Part shown: one piece after another, positions 44,105 through 54,152 of the stretch | Layout: every line of letters begins with the position of its first letter | How positions within the stretch are numbered: the stretch's first letter is position 1 | NCBI RefSeq assembly: GCF_902806685.2 | Contig: NC_048541.1 | Location: forward strand, 2,229,465 to 2,293,464 | Reading direction: 5' to 3' | Origin: Maniola hyperantus | Lineage: Eukaryota; Arthropoda; Insecta; Lepidoptera; Nymphalidae | DNA length: 64,000 nucleotides | Program-made: the position numbers and the translations under genes | The notes under the pieces: generated by a model | The model's database searches: none | Seen by the model: only the letters and a program-made list of their open reading frames with translations | Told to the model about the DNA's origin: nothing

Positions 44105-44365
44105 TCACTTTTCAATATTCAAAATGTCCAACAAAACAAATCAATTGGTTTATATTGATTATTTCAAACGATCAGTCCATTTCCGCGCGCTCAGTGTTTA
44201 CGTGAAAATTCGCATCCCCGGTTTATTTATTGTATGGGAATTTTCCCGGTGTGTACGCGACTGCTGCCGTGGCGTGGTCGGCGTTGTATGCGCAGGCGCA
44301 TGTCTCCGAGCGCGGACGAAGCGGCCCGACGGCTGCACGAGCCCACTCGACCGAACTGTACCCGT
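44105..44365 (-). promoter_or_regulatory. Ets98B: Putative Ets98B core promoter and CpG-rich upstream region
   Basis: On the minus strand TATAAA (44154-44149) is followed 29 bases later by an ACATTT initiator-like site near 44125, then the first ATG at 44104. Upstream, 44175-44365 is far richer in G+C and CpG than any other unique DNA in the window, with runs such as GCGCGCGGAAA and TGCGCCTGCGCA, the latter close to an NRF-1 type palindrome. No transposon family seen elsewhere matches 44175-44360. The start site is predicted from spacing only. Confidence 0.45.
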
Positions 44366-45426
44366 AGTACAGGTTTGCACACATCTACAACGTTGACAGT
44401 TTTCGAGTATCGCAACAATATGACATCAAAGCGAAATGGGCCACAAGTCGTACTATAATTAAAAAAAAATTAAAAACACGTCTGACTAACTGATATTAAA
44501 TTTTCCCAAAAAAATTATAGCCAGTGTCACTCAGAATGATGTAAGGATTCTAACGAACCCCTATACCTCCACATCTGTTGAGGCATTTACAAATTATGAT
44601 GGAATAAAGAAACTCACATACATGAACCCTAAAAACATCACACTTCTTTTTTTGGGAAGTCGAGTAAAAACTCTCTTGTTCTAACGATCTTTTTTATTTT
44701 TGAAGTTCAACAGCCAGCACCCCAAGCGCTGTGCGAAAACTTAGTAAAATAAAGATCTCAACAAATGACTTTAAAAACAGTGGTTTTAGGTCCATTTTAC
44801 TCTGACGTTATGGTGTTTCGATACTTCTATTAACGTTGTCGAAATGAGCCAACTCTTTCTAAGGGTGCCGACCTACTTTGTTCTACTTCGAAACGCTTCA
44901 AGTGGTCGAGCGTCGATTTTTTCTCCATTTTCCGATGAAATGCTGCCTGTCTCGGTAACTAGGCAAGACAAAAACCAACTCGTTTTCCTAGATTCTTTTT
45001 AGCTCATTCACTGATCGTTGAATACATTTTCAATAAATTTTCACTTTTTTTATTTATTGCATTGAACCCCATATATTTAAAGCTAAGTATCTACTACTAA
45101 TGGAAAATAAATGTCTGTCTGTCTTAACTCTTAAAGATTAATGGGCGGAGTTTCTGCAATAGCCCTAGCCCATTTTAATTGGATTTCGCTTCTTAGATAG
45201 CAATTACCTACTATTGTTAATAATGAAGATGAAAATGGATATACCTGATGTAGTTTTATTACTTTACAATAAAATATGATTTATTATTTCTGAGATGGTC
45301 ATCAATGAATCCTTGATTTCTAAATTAGAACGTTTTGGGATTTTCATTCTTTGATCATAACAATTGGGAGCGTTAGAAGAGTTTTCAGTGATTTTACACA
45401 GATTTTCATGAAGACTCTTAATCAGT
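44366..45426. other. Upstream flank of Ets98B, mixed decayed repeats
   Basis: TACCCGTAGTACAGGTTTGC at 44364 matches the terminal repeat of the MITE at 50311-50594. CAGCCAGCACCCCAAGCGCT near 44711 and TTTTAGGTCCATTTTACTCT near 44785 match its interior, so a decayed relative may span part of this stretch. 44535-44640 is an inverted relative of 27520-27680. Confidence 0.4.
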
Positions 45427-45654
45427 AGGTACCCTTATTATAAATGCGAAAGTGTGTTTGTTTGTTGGTTTGTTTGTCTGTCCTTCAATCACGTCGCAAC
45501 GATGAAACGGATTGACATGACTTTTGCATGGGTAGGTATATGTAAAGACCAGGAGAGTGACGTAGGCTACTTTTTATCCCGGAAAATCAAAGAGTTCCCA
45601 CGGAATTTTTATAAACCTAATTCCACGCGGACGAAGTCGCGGGCATCAGCTAGT
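45427..45654 (+). mobile_element. Lep1-type Helitron, full length
   Basis: CCTTATTATAAATGCGAAAG, CATGACTTTTGCATGGGTAG, GGCTACTTTTTATCCCGGAA, GACGAAGTCGCGGGCATCAG-CTAGT. Confidence 0.85.
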
Positions 45655-46987
45655 TTTTAATAAAGGTTTTTTTTTAATTTCATCATGATTACAAAATCGT
45701 ATTATTTATCGTATTACTTATATGTCTCGTATATTGTGTTTGAGTTCGGTTAAAGCGAATGGCTAAACCCTTTCTAAAACATAAGGATAAAGGACACTGC
45801 ATTGTTAATGCAGTCATTGCAACCTTATGTTGAATTAACTCAGTCATGTACCTTGAGAGTTACACAATGTAAAAGATCAAAATTAGCAATCGATATGCGA
45901 ATGACTAATTGTTGAAGCTATTAGGTAGGTCATAGTCAGAACTTTTCCTGGGAAAAAGACCTGACTATGACCTAATAAAACAAGACTGTGACCGAAGAAA
46001 ACAAGCCAAGGTAACTTTTGACTTGGAAAATATTTATATGCTTCTAGCAATAAAGAGAGGGAGAGTTAGCGTTCCTCCCTGTGTTGGGGACAAATACGCA
46101 GAGAAACTTTCAGCTTTTATAAAATAACGAAGGTCTGGCACGTGCTGGCTCTTAGTCCACTAGTCCCACCGCGTTTGACGTATTAAGTATTGTAATTTTT
46201 TGTTTAGGTACCTTACCTACATCAAAATTTTACTATAAAATAAAATAAAACATGAAGTATTCGGGAGCCCACCTCATTATTATCCCTAGAAAACTCCTAC
46301 TACTATCTAATTAAGGGATACCTAGGTGTCAGAGAGAGTCGAAAATTAGTACTACAACGATTGCTGGTGTAGTAAGTAAGTACAGTATTGTAAATTGTAA
46401 TAAAAGAGGAAGACGCTGTGAAAAAAAAATCCGAAATTTTAGTATTTAATAATAGTGCATCCAATAAAACATAATATTTTGCTCATTTCTCTTGTAAAAG
46501 TCCGTGCTTATAATTTTTATTTTACTTTTGCTAAAAAATATGATGCTTAAATTCGTCCCGAATTCGTGAATCATTAACCAACGTGAGCCTAGGTCGCAAT
46601 TATTACATTGTTAAGCAAGATTTCGCCCAGGGACTACAGGGAAAAACCTACTGAGAAATACTTCGCACCGGCCAATTATTATGAAAGCTGATTTCGTCTC
46701 AAGGTCGCAATATGGATCTCTATAAAGAACATTGCGAGAATTTAGCATTAAGACATTCTGGAAAATACAGTTGGCACATTTTTCATTAACAAAGTACTTG
46801 AAATACTTGGTAGGGTAGAGTGGGCAACAATGAACCACAAAAGATTAAGCAGTTATTACTCAACTTCCATAGCGATGCACAAATTGCACCAAACGTTAAG
46901 AAATTTAATGCAGTTTAAGCCCACAGACATAGTTTAAGTATATCACTTTTTTCCAGGTTTTTTTTCAACATAGGAAAATGGTTTATA
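45655..46987. other. Intergenic unique sequence
   Basis: No repeat family recognised. A short hairpin (TAGGTCATAGTCAG and CTGACTATGACCTA) lies at 45926-45974. The 75-codon minus frame at 46611-46838 is unsupported. Confidence 0.4.
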
Positions 46988-47056
46988 TAGGAAAAAAAAC
47001 GACTGTGGTACGGAATCCTCCGTGCGTGAGTCTGACTCGCACTTGGCCGGTTTTTA
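46988..47056 (-). repeat. GGTTCCGT-type repeat, 5' fragment
   Basis: ACGACTGTGGTACGGAATCC and GTCTGACTCGCACTTGGCCG. Confidence 0.75.
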
Positions 47057-47215
47057 TTACAGGATAGGCTTGCACTTGACAACAGAAAGCAATCATGAGG
47101 TCTAAGTTATAGCGCACTTGCTTAGAAGATACTCACTCTTGATGTCGACCACATATAAAGGATGCCAAAGCTCACAGTCCAGCCGTGGTCGTCTGTCGGT
47201 TGATAATGATAATGG
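47057..47215. repeat. S4-like fragment joined to an RTE 3' scrap
   Basis: ATTACAGGATAGGCTTGCAC and AGATACTCACTCTTG resemble the element at 50757. From 47155 AGCCGTGGTCGTCTGTCGGT-TGAT is an RTE-like terminus. Confidence 0.45.
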
Positions 47216-47309
47216 TGAACCCTACCATTATCAACTTTGCATGATCAAGCCTCAAGACTTAGATATGACATACTTGATGGTGTGGAAACTGCATTGAAGT
47301 TAGTTAAAC

Positions 47310-47600
47310 ATTCCGTAGGAGAACTAGAGTAACCGACATAACTCAACGGGTTGCGAAGCTGAATGGCAATGGGCAGGGCACATAGTTCGTAAAACCGATA
47401 GACGTTGGGGTCCCAAGGTGCTGGAATGGCGACCACGCACCGGAAGACGCAGTGTTGGAAGACCCCCACTAGGTTGACGGATGACATCAGACGAGTCGCA
47501 GGGAGTTTGGATTCAGGCGGCGCAATACCGTGGCGTGTGGAAGTCCCTACAAGAGACTTATGTCCAGAAGTGGACGTCTATCGGTTGATGATGAATGAAT
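47310..47600 (+). pseudogene. RTE-like LINE 3' end
   Basis: TCCGTAGGAGAACTAGAGTA, CATAACTCAACGGGTTGCGA, GATAGACGTTGGGGTCCCAA and AATACCGTGGCGTGTGGAAG, then GGTTGATGATGAATGAATG. Encodes broken pieces of the C-terminus (VLEW, TDDIRRVAG, WKSLQET). Confidence 0.78.
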
Positions 47601-47998
47601 GAAAACATTCAACGAAAATCGTCAAACAATAATTTTGTTTTTTAAATGTGTGTCCAAAAGAAAATTTGTAAACTTTTTATCCGATAGTCACGCAGAGGCG
47701 TGCGTGACACAAAATTAATTGTATTTCCACCGACAAAGTTCTGTTTTTCGGATTGAAATAGTATGGGGACAAAAAATCAGTCATTGAAATAAAAAAATAG
47801 TTTACCAGCCTTTAATATCTAAGTTCACACAGGGCGATTTTTTGCCAAATTCGCAAAAAGGTGCTAGACAATTAATATGGTAGGTTACTGCCAAGTCACC
47901 TTACTGATCAAAATAAGTTTTTGTTGCGTTTTTCTTGAATATTATTATTTGACTTACAATACCTAACACAATACCTATTGAGTATAATAAGGTATATC
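47601..47998. other. Intergenic sequence, nothing recognised
   Basis: A/T-rich unique DNA. Confidence 0.4.
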
Positions 47999-48300
47999 AT
48001 CATCATCATCAACCCATCGCCGGCTCACTACAGAGCACGGGTCTCCTCTCAGAGTGAGAAGGGGTTTGGCCATAGTCTACCACGCTGGCCATGCGCGGGT
48101 TGGTAGACTCCACACACCTTTGAACACCTTATGGAGAACTCTCAGGCATGCAGGTTTCCCCACGATATTTTCCTTCACCGTTAAAGCAAGAGATATTTAA
48201 TTACATACTTAAAACGCACATAGCTCCGAAAAGTTGGTGCGTGCCCGGGATTGAACCCCTGACCTCTGATTAGAAGGCAGACGTCCTAACCAACCACACG
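47999..48300 (-). repeat. SINE S1, full length
   Basis: (CAT)n, AACCCATCGCCGGCTCACTA, CACGCTGGCCATGCGCGG, TTATGGAGAACTCTCAGGCA and ATTAGAAGGCAGACGTCCTA; the A box end is slightly damaged. Confidence 0.87.
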
Positions 48301-48358
48301 AGAACCAAGGTCATGGTTTGAAATTATCTTTCTTATCTCATCAGTCTTTCTTATCTTA

Positions 48359-48577
48359 GGAGGCTTCTGCCGTGGCTAGTTACCACCCTACCGGCAAAGC
48401 CGTGCCGCCAAGCGATTTAGCGGTCCAGTGCGATGCCGTTTAGAAACCAAAGAGATATGGGTTTAACAAAAACTGCCAACTGTCCTTTCAGGATTGCCCG
48501 CTTCCATCTTAGACTGCATCATCACTTACCACCAAGTGATACCAACTAGTGACCAACTTGTATCTGAATAAAAAAAT
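48359..48577 (+). repeat. SINE S3 copy (plus)
   Basis: GGAGGCTTCTGCCGTGGCTA, CCACCCTACCGGCAAAGCCG, TTAGACTGCATCATCACTTA, CTTGTATCTGAATAAAAAAA. The tRNA-like head is missing. Confidence 0.8.
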
Positions 48578-48908
48578 ATAGTTAACCATTATTGAAAAGA
48601 ATTGTCGTTTTTTAAATACGTTTTTGTTATTGTGAACCATATTAATTATTTGTTCTATTTAAATACATATAAGGAAATGTTTAAATAGTTATTCGATATG
48701 AATTATTAGACGTAGTTAGACGTAGATATTTGACATTAAAATAAAAAGTTTCGTCATAATAGTCCAGCTTCCTAGGAAATGATTTAATCTAACCTAATTT
48801 ATTGTCGTGCCTACCCGTCCTTGATTTATGTCGGCGTCTGATAACTGACAACTTTGACTACTGCTTATGGTTTAAATCAATAAACAAAAACCAGTTAAAG
48901 CCGGCTGT
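48578..48908. other. Intergenic spacer between opposed S3 copies
   Basis: A/T-rich, unique. Confidence 0.4.
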
Positions 48909-49175
48909 TTTTTTTATTTTATTCAGATACAAGTTAGCCCTTGACTGCAATCTTACCTGATGGTAAGTGATGATGCAGTCTAAGATGATAGCGGGCTAAC
49001 CTGGAAGGGGTATGTCAGTTTTTTATTAAACCCATACCCCTTTGGTTTCTACACGGCATCGTACCGGAACGCTAAATCGCTTGGCGGCACGGCTTTGCCG
49101 GTAGGGTGGTAACTAGCCACAGCCGAAGCCTCCCACCAGACCAGACCAGAACGCTCACCACTGCGCCAGGGAGGT
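48909..49175 (-). repeat. SINE S3, full length with tRNA-like head
   Basis: The plus strand starts with the T-rich tail (TTTTATTCAGATACAAGTTA) and ends CACCACTGCGCCAGGGAGGT. Its complement CCTGGCGCAGTGGTGAGCG is a clear tRNA A box. This copy fixes the orientation and head of the S3 family. Confidence 0.87.
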
Positions 49176-49220
49176 CTTCAAACACTTACTTTTGATCAAA
49201 TAACTTAATCAAATACTTAA

Positions 49221-49404
49221 TAGCCTCAGTAGCTCAATCGGTATAGGAGTGGACTGAAAACCGAAAGGTCGACGGTTCAAACCCCGCCCGTTGCACTATT
49301 GTCGTACCTACTCCTAGCACAAGCCTGACGCTTAATTGGAGAGGAAAGGGGAATATTAGTCATTTAACATGGCTAATATTCTTTATAAAAAAAAAAAAAA
49401 AAAA
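49221..49404 (+). repeat. SINE S2, full length with poly(A)
   Basis: GCCTCAGTAGCTCAATCGG, CTGAAAACCGAAAGGTCGAC-GGTTCAAACC, TTGGAGAGGAAAGGGGAATA and 19 A's. The long uninterrupted tail suggests a recent insertion. Confidence 0.9.
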
Positions 49405-49424
49405 TAAGTTTAAGCTCATCGGAT

Positions 49425-49585
49425 TCCAACATAGAATAGAATAGAATAGAATAATGTTTATTCGAGGTATATAGGTGGTACATGGTGTAGGCAATATCGT
49501 CCTGTACAGCAGTGCAACACCTCGAACAGGTAGGCCACTCAGCTTGTGTTGAGACGTCGGGCCCCTCAGACACAAACCTCTAGAG
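49425..49585 (-). repeat. LINE 3' end with (TTCTA)n
   Basis: AACATAGAATAGAATAGAAT, then TAATGTTTATTCGAGGTATA, ACATGGTGTAGGCAATATCG, GCCACTCAGCTTGTGTTGAG. The pentanucleotide tail and AATAAAC (reverse) suggest the 3' end of a non-LTR element. Confidence 0.55.
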
Positions 49586-49922
49586 CAAATATCTGAGGTA
49601 CCAGTTGCCCCAACGCTGATTTTCAGTGACCGCCTTTTAAATATTACCTAAACGTCAGTGGCATAGAATACATAAAGTTGGCGAGTAAATGGATAAATAA
49701 AATGAAAAGTGTTTACAGTTTTTAAATTTAAAGTGATATAGGACATAAAAGAAGAAATAAGAAATAATACATTGAAATAGATGTTGTAAATTGTAAGAAT
49801 AGGAAAATTGTACGATAGTTTTTTTTTTTTTTTTTGTAAGTATAATAAAGAAAAAATAAAATAAAATAAAATAGCTCGCAATGGTAATCACGGCTAGGTA
49901 GGTACATATATAAAGATGTTCT
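49586..49922. other. A/T-rich intergenic sequence with T-run and (AATAA)n
   Basis: Contains a 17-base T run near 49820 and (AAAAT)n at 49853-49873. The two overlapping minus frames here are low-complexity artefacts. Confidence 0.45.
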
Positions 49923-50133
49923 AATTTTTTTTTGTGTGATGTAACCACAAATTCACGGTTTTTAGATTTTTCCCCGAATGTCAGCTATAAGATCTACATA
50001 CCTGCTAAATTTCATGATTCTAGGTCAACGGGAAGTACCTACCCTGTAGGTTTCTTGACAGACCGACAGACAGACAACAAAGTGATCCTATAAGGGTTCC
50101 GTTTTTCCTTTTGAGGTACGGAACCCTAAAAAT
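49923..50133 (+). repeat. GGTTCCGT-type repeat, 3' half
   Basis: GTGTGATGTAACCACAAATT, CCCCGAATGTCAGCTATAAG, CAGACCGACAGACAGACAAC, GAGGTACGGAACCCTAAAAA. Confidence 0.85.
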
Positions 50134-50310
50134 TAAAAAAAGTTTACCTTGGTAAGTAGATTGTAGTGGTAGTACCGACACATAGGTACATAAGGTATTT
50201 CAAAGCTTCCTGGTAGCATTTGCAAACAAAATGCCACCATTGTTATATTTTTGTATTTGGTTGTCGTGTCGCGTTAGTGTTGATGGTTAATTATTTAAAT
50301 TCATACATTA

Positions 50311-50594
50311 CCCGTAGTACAAGATTTTACGTCTCACCAAACCAAACCAAATTCGAGAGTCGAAATACTTCCGCGTTACAGTAAACTGGATCTTAAATGC
50401 CTTGTTTTAAAGCTCAAGTTTGTCTACACTTCTACAGCCAGCGCTCCAAGCGGAAACATTGCGAAATTAAAATCAGTGGCATTGAATATTTGACTTCAAT
50501 TCAAGGCTGTTTAGGTCCATTTTACTGTAACGCGAAGTATTTCGACTCTCGAAATTGGTTTGGTTTGGTGAGACGTTAAATCTTGTACTACGGG
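50311..50594. mobile_element. MITE with ~80-bp terminal inverted repeats and TA duplication
   Basis: Starts CCCGTAGTACAAGATTTTAC and ends with its complement GTACTACGGG. The arms also share CGTCTCACCAAACCAAACC, CGAGAGTCGAAATACTTC and GCGTTACAGTAAA, with only a few mismatches over about 80 bp. TA flanks both ends (50309-50310, 50595-50596), as for Tc1/mariner-type elements. The unmatched centre is about 120 bp. Confidence 0.88.
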
Positions 50595-50756
50595 TACAGG
50601 TCAAAAGTGTATATAAAAACTATATTCGGCACGAACTTTGCTTTATGTACTTACGTTACATAGTAAGCATGTACTGTCAACAATTTTGATTACGACTGAA
50701 GCCTCCAAGCCGAATCGAACTTGGCTGGGCAGCGTTCGAAAAGCTTCGAGATGTCT

Positions 50757-50950
50757 TCTTTTTTTATTCATTATAGGCAAACGCTTGACCACAATCACAC
50801 CTGATGGTAAGTGATGATTTGGCCTAAGATAAACGCGTTTACCTAGAAGATACCTATTCACTCTTGTTTTAAAGATACTCGGATTGTAATATTGGTAGGA
50901 AACACCAAAATTCCTCAGTACTTGAAGACCAAAGTCGTTGTACACTGTAT
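50757..50950 (-). repeat. SINE-like repeat S4
   Basis: Plus strand TTTTATTCATTATAGGCAAA, CACACCTGATGGTAAGTGAT (shared core with S3), ATTGGTAGGAAACACCAAAA and GTACTTGAAGACCAAAGTCG. Confidence 0.55.
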
Positions 50951-51007
50951 GGTCTGTATGTTACCTGCTATGACATATGTAGATAATCCGAAACATGCTC
51001 ACTCAGT

Positions 51008-51144
51008 GCCTCATAGAAAAGCTCGGAGTCACTCAACGGGCGATAGAGAGTAGCTCTCTCCATCGCCCGTTGAGTGACTCCAAGCTTGGAGTTTCTCTAC
51101 GTAATCAAAGCAAAAATTAGGAAATCCGTAGGAAAACTAGAGTA
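51008..51144 (+). pseudogene. RTE-like LINE fragment, 5' part, with palindrome
   Basis: CTCATAGAAAAGCTCGGAGT and GGAGTTTCTCTACGTAATC belong to the region just before the C-terminus. At 51025-51081 GGAGTCACTCAACGGGCGAT is followed by its complement, a 26-bp inverted duplication. The fragment continues after the hAT MITE at 51438. Confidence 0.72.
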
Positions 51145-51437
51145 CAGTGGCGTAGCTACCTAGGGGCTAGGCAGGGCAGTGCCCCGGGGCCCTAAAGCTC
51201 AGGAGGCCCTCGAATCCTTACCAGAAAATCTCGATCGAACTAAAGTTTTGAAAATTACTCCCATTTTCAAAATAAATATGATAATTCGAAAGTTACTAGG
51301 GAATTCCCCTAAATTCTTTCTGTGAATGTATTTGTATATTTAATATTTTTACTTGACAAAACCTAACCAGCTTAGATATCAGTGGGGCCCCATTTTTGAT
51401 TTGCCCCAGGGCCCTTGGTTACCTAGCTACGCCACTG
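51145..51437. mobile_element. hAT-type MITE with perfect 8-bp target duplication
   Basis: Ends CAGTGGCGTAGCTACCTAGG and TTACCTAGCTACGCCACTG are inverted repeats; CTAGAGTA flanks the element at 51137-51144 and 51438-51445. The interior has a second mirror pair (GGGGCCC / GGGCCC and TGCCCCGGGG / TTGCCCCAGG). It split an RTE fragment: the flanking ACTAGAGTAA matches the intact RTE copy at 47325. Confidence 0.93.
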
Positions 51438-51445
51438 CTAGAGTA

Positions 51446-52387
51446 AGTGAAATATAGCTAAATCTAGCATGCCTGTTTGGTAGTCTGTGAATGCGAACTT
51501 TTTTCTTAGCACCAAATTATTATAATTATTTGTATAAGGGAAGAGCCATGCGTGAGCAACCCTGGCGGCTAACTTCACGTTTCGGCAGTATGGCTGGAGC
51601 AGGAGGGAGTGCCAAACGTCACTGCGTTTTAGGGACTCGGTGCGGAACGGACGTGCGTTGATTATTGTAATACGAAATAAAAATAATATTGGTGATACCT
51701 AGTGATTTTCAAATAAATAAATAAACAATCATTTATTTGCAAGAATGTTTGTACAAGAAAGATGGAAATTACATTATAAAAAGAGGCCATAACATTCTAC
51801 TAAATTAATAGTGTGCAAATATTTTTGAGTGACAATTTAGTCAGTGGACAAAAAAAAATTAGATTAATAGTCAAACACAATTACAAGCAAAATACATAAT
51901 AATAATTAGGTACAATTTTATAATGTCAAATTTCCTTTCACAGTTTCCACTTCTGATATGATTTTCCTTAAATATTTTTATTTTTCTATGAATCATGATG
52001 TAACAAAGACTTGAAAGTTTAATGGTACAAAAAACCTACCTACTCAAGATGTTATGTAGTAGGTACTTATTTGGCGCTTGTTCACCTAATTTATTCTAAG
52101 AATTGTATCTACACATCGATTCACGCATTCGAATCAGCAGTCAAATGGTGGTCGATTGAGATGTGAGATAATACTACAGTGCCACTACCATCGACCACAA
52201 TTTTCTCATTACTAGATATTTGGTAATATAGCCTCGGCTTCGCCCGGGTTGGCAGCTATTTCTGTGTTAATAAGTAGTTAACATCTACCACACTAAAAAA
52301 GTTAAAAAGTCCAAAACAGTAGGTATATCTAAAAAATTAGGCGCTGTTGTCATTATCTTGTAGTGTTGCACATAAAAATGTTAGTAC
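51446..52387. other. Intergenic sequence, nothing firm
   Basis: 51540-51670 is GC-richer (GTGAGCAACCCTGGCGGC, GCAGGAGGGAGTGCC) without a family match. The rest is A/T-rich with (AAAT) runs near 51710. Confidence 0.35.
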
Positions 52388-52427
52388 GATAGTACGGAAC
52401 CCTTCGTGTGCGAGTCCGACTCGCATA
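52388..52427 (-). repeat. GGTTCCGT-type repeat, end fragment
   Basis: GATAGTACGGAACCCTTCGT and GAGTCCGACTCGCA. Confidence 0.65.
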
Positions 52428-52599
52428 ATATTCGACGCCAATATTGAGAGAACTATTAATATAATTTATATACCGTAGTTTTGAAATAAGCTTAAGATCC
52501 TCTGTCCTTCTCCAGATAGTATTAATGTAAGATTTGTGCCAAATTTTGATGAAACAATCAAAAATAACCAAACAATCAACAGTCATTTCAGATATTTTA

Positions 52600-52786
52600 G
52601 AGCCTCAATAGCTCAACTGGTAAAGGAGTGGACTGAAAACCGAAAGGTCGACGGTTCAAACCCCGCCCGTTGCACTATTGTCGTACCTACTCCTAGCACA
52701 AGCTTCACGCTTAGTTGGAGAGGAAAAAGGGGAATATTAGTCATTTAACATGGCTAATGTTCTTTTATAAAAATTAAAAAAAAATT
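52600..52786 (+). repeat. SINE S2, full length
   Basis: GAGCCTCAATAGCTCAACTG, CTGAAAACCGAAAGGTCGAC, CACAAGCTTCACGCTTAGTT, ATGGCTAATGTTC and an A-rich tail. Confidence 0.88.
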
Positions 52787-53038
52787 ATAATGATTCCTTG
52801 ATTGCTTTTATCGTGCTTATCATTCAAAATCTAAAATCGAGTTTCAATAGTAAACATTGTTTTGAAAGGAAACCCAAACTATAGTAGAGGCATACATCCG
52901 TTAATTGAACAAGGATTTAACTCTATCTACGCAGCAACCTCTTAGGGAAAGCCCAGTCGTATATGCTACCGATACATCACCGAAACCCGAACTAGAGTTG
53001 AAAAGGATATTGAAAATGTGTCTTAATAATTATAGTAT

Positions 53039-53602
53039 CATCATCATCATCATCTTGATCAACCCATCGCCGGCTCACTACAGAGCACGGGTCTCCTCTC
53101 GGAGTGAGAAGGGTTTTGGCCATAGTCTATCACCGCTGGTAGACTATGGCTATGGTAGACATTATGCTGAGCTGTACACCCATTTGGGGTGGTGTCACAG
53201 ATGTGTTTTTTTTTTAAATAGAAATAGCGGGTAGAAATAGCGGGTAGAAATGGCGGGTCACCTGATGTTAAGTGATTACCGCCGCCCATGAACATTTGCA
53301 GCACCAGAGGAGCCGCCGATGCGTTGCCGGCCTTTTAGGAATTTGTTGGTCCGCCCCTTGAATTCTTTCTTCTTCTTTCTTTCTGGCCAAGTGTGGATTG
53401 ACAGACTTCACACACCATTGAGAACATTATGGAGAACTCTCAGGCATGCAGGTTTCCTCGCGATGTTTTCCTGTACCGTTATAGCAAGTGATATTTAATT
53501 ATATAAAACGTACATAACTCCGAAAAGTTAGAGGTGCGTGACCGGGATCGAACCCCCGACCTCCGATTAGGAGACGGATGTCCTAACCGCTAGGCTATCA
53601 CA
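53039..53602 (-). repeat. SINE S1 split by an S5 element
   Basis: S1 3' part at 53039-53165 ((CAT)n, TTGATCAACCCATCGCCGGC) and S1 5' part at 53387-53602 (CATTATGGAGAACTCTCAGG, CCGGGATCGAACCCCCGACC, GCTAGGCTATCACAG) flank an S5 copy at 53200-53363 (GGGTCACCTGATGTTAAGTG, GAACATTTGCAGCACCAGAG). GCGGGTAGAAATA is tripled at 53225-53255. The junctions are rearranged. Confidence 0.75.
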
Positions 53603-53692
53603 GATTAATATTATAATTAGTATGGTAAATAACTATTAAAACTATTATTTTACTTTTCAATAACTGTTACTCTACCACTTATTATTACTTAT

Positions 53693-53870
53693 CGTCATCT
53701 TCAACCGATACACGTCCACAGCTGGACATAGGTCTCTTGTATGGCCTGAATCCAGTGGCTCCCTGCAACGCGCTGTCCACCTAGAAGAAACTCTGCCAAC
53801 GCGCCCAGCGCAGCCCAGAGGTTCGAGGTCTCCACTCCAGCATCTTGGTACCCAAGACATATTTTAGACA
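53693..53870 (-). pseudogene. RTE-like LINE 3' fragment (minus)
   Basis: TCAACCGATACACGTCCACA, GGACATAGGTCTCTTGTATG and CTCCAGCATCTTGGTACCCA are the complement of the RTE-like terminus. Compared with other copies it has an internal rearrangement between the GSHWIQ-type segment and the WG-P-VLEW segment. Confidence 0.7.
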
Positions 53871-53980
53871 TGCGCTGTACTTTAAGCTGCATCATCACTT
53901 ACCATTAAATGTGCTAACAGACTACAATCAAGTGTAAGCCTATAAAAACTGTGCTCATAGTACATCGATGATAGATAGGT

Positions 53981-54152
53981 TCTGCACGCGGCAGAAAGTA
54001 ATGTACATCGGCGACATCGGTCTTTAGAATGACATTTCGGCTTTGTAGAGTGTTGTCTCTGTCACTAATACCTATATAACGTTTTGTCGCTCTCAACGAC
54101 ATAGACAATGCTCTACAAATCTGCTATCTCCTTCTAAAGGTCGATGTATCTG
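53981..54152. mobile_element. MITE M4, copy 1 (right end truncated)
   Basis: CTGCACGCGGCAGAAAGTAA, GAATGACATTTCGGCTTTGT, CAACGACATAGACAATGCTC and TCTCCTTCTAAAGGTCGATG, then cut by an S3 element. Confidence 0.82.

Noticed and set aside
43651..43836. Possible small protein gene near the Ets98B start
   Set aside because: Single 61-codon frame without homology, on the strand opposite to the gene and inside its first intron.
49648..49948. Two overlapping minus-strand frames rich in Phe, Tyr and Lys
   Set aside because: Low-complexity A/T DNA with poly(T) and (AAAAT)n; no domain or membrane topology worth calling.
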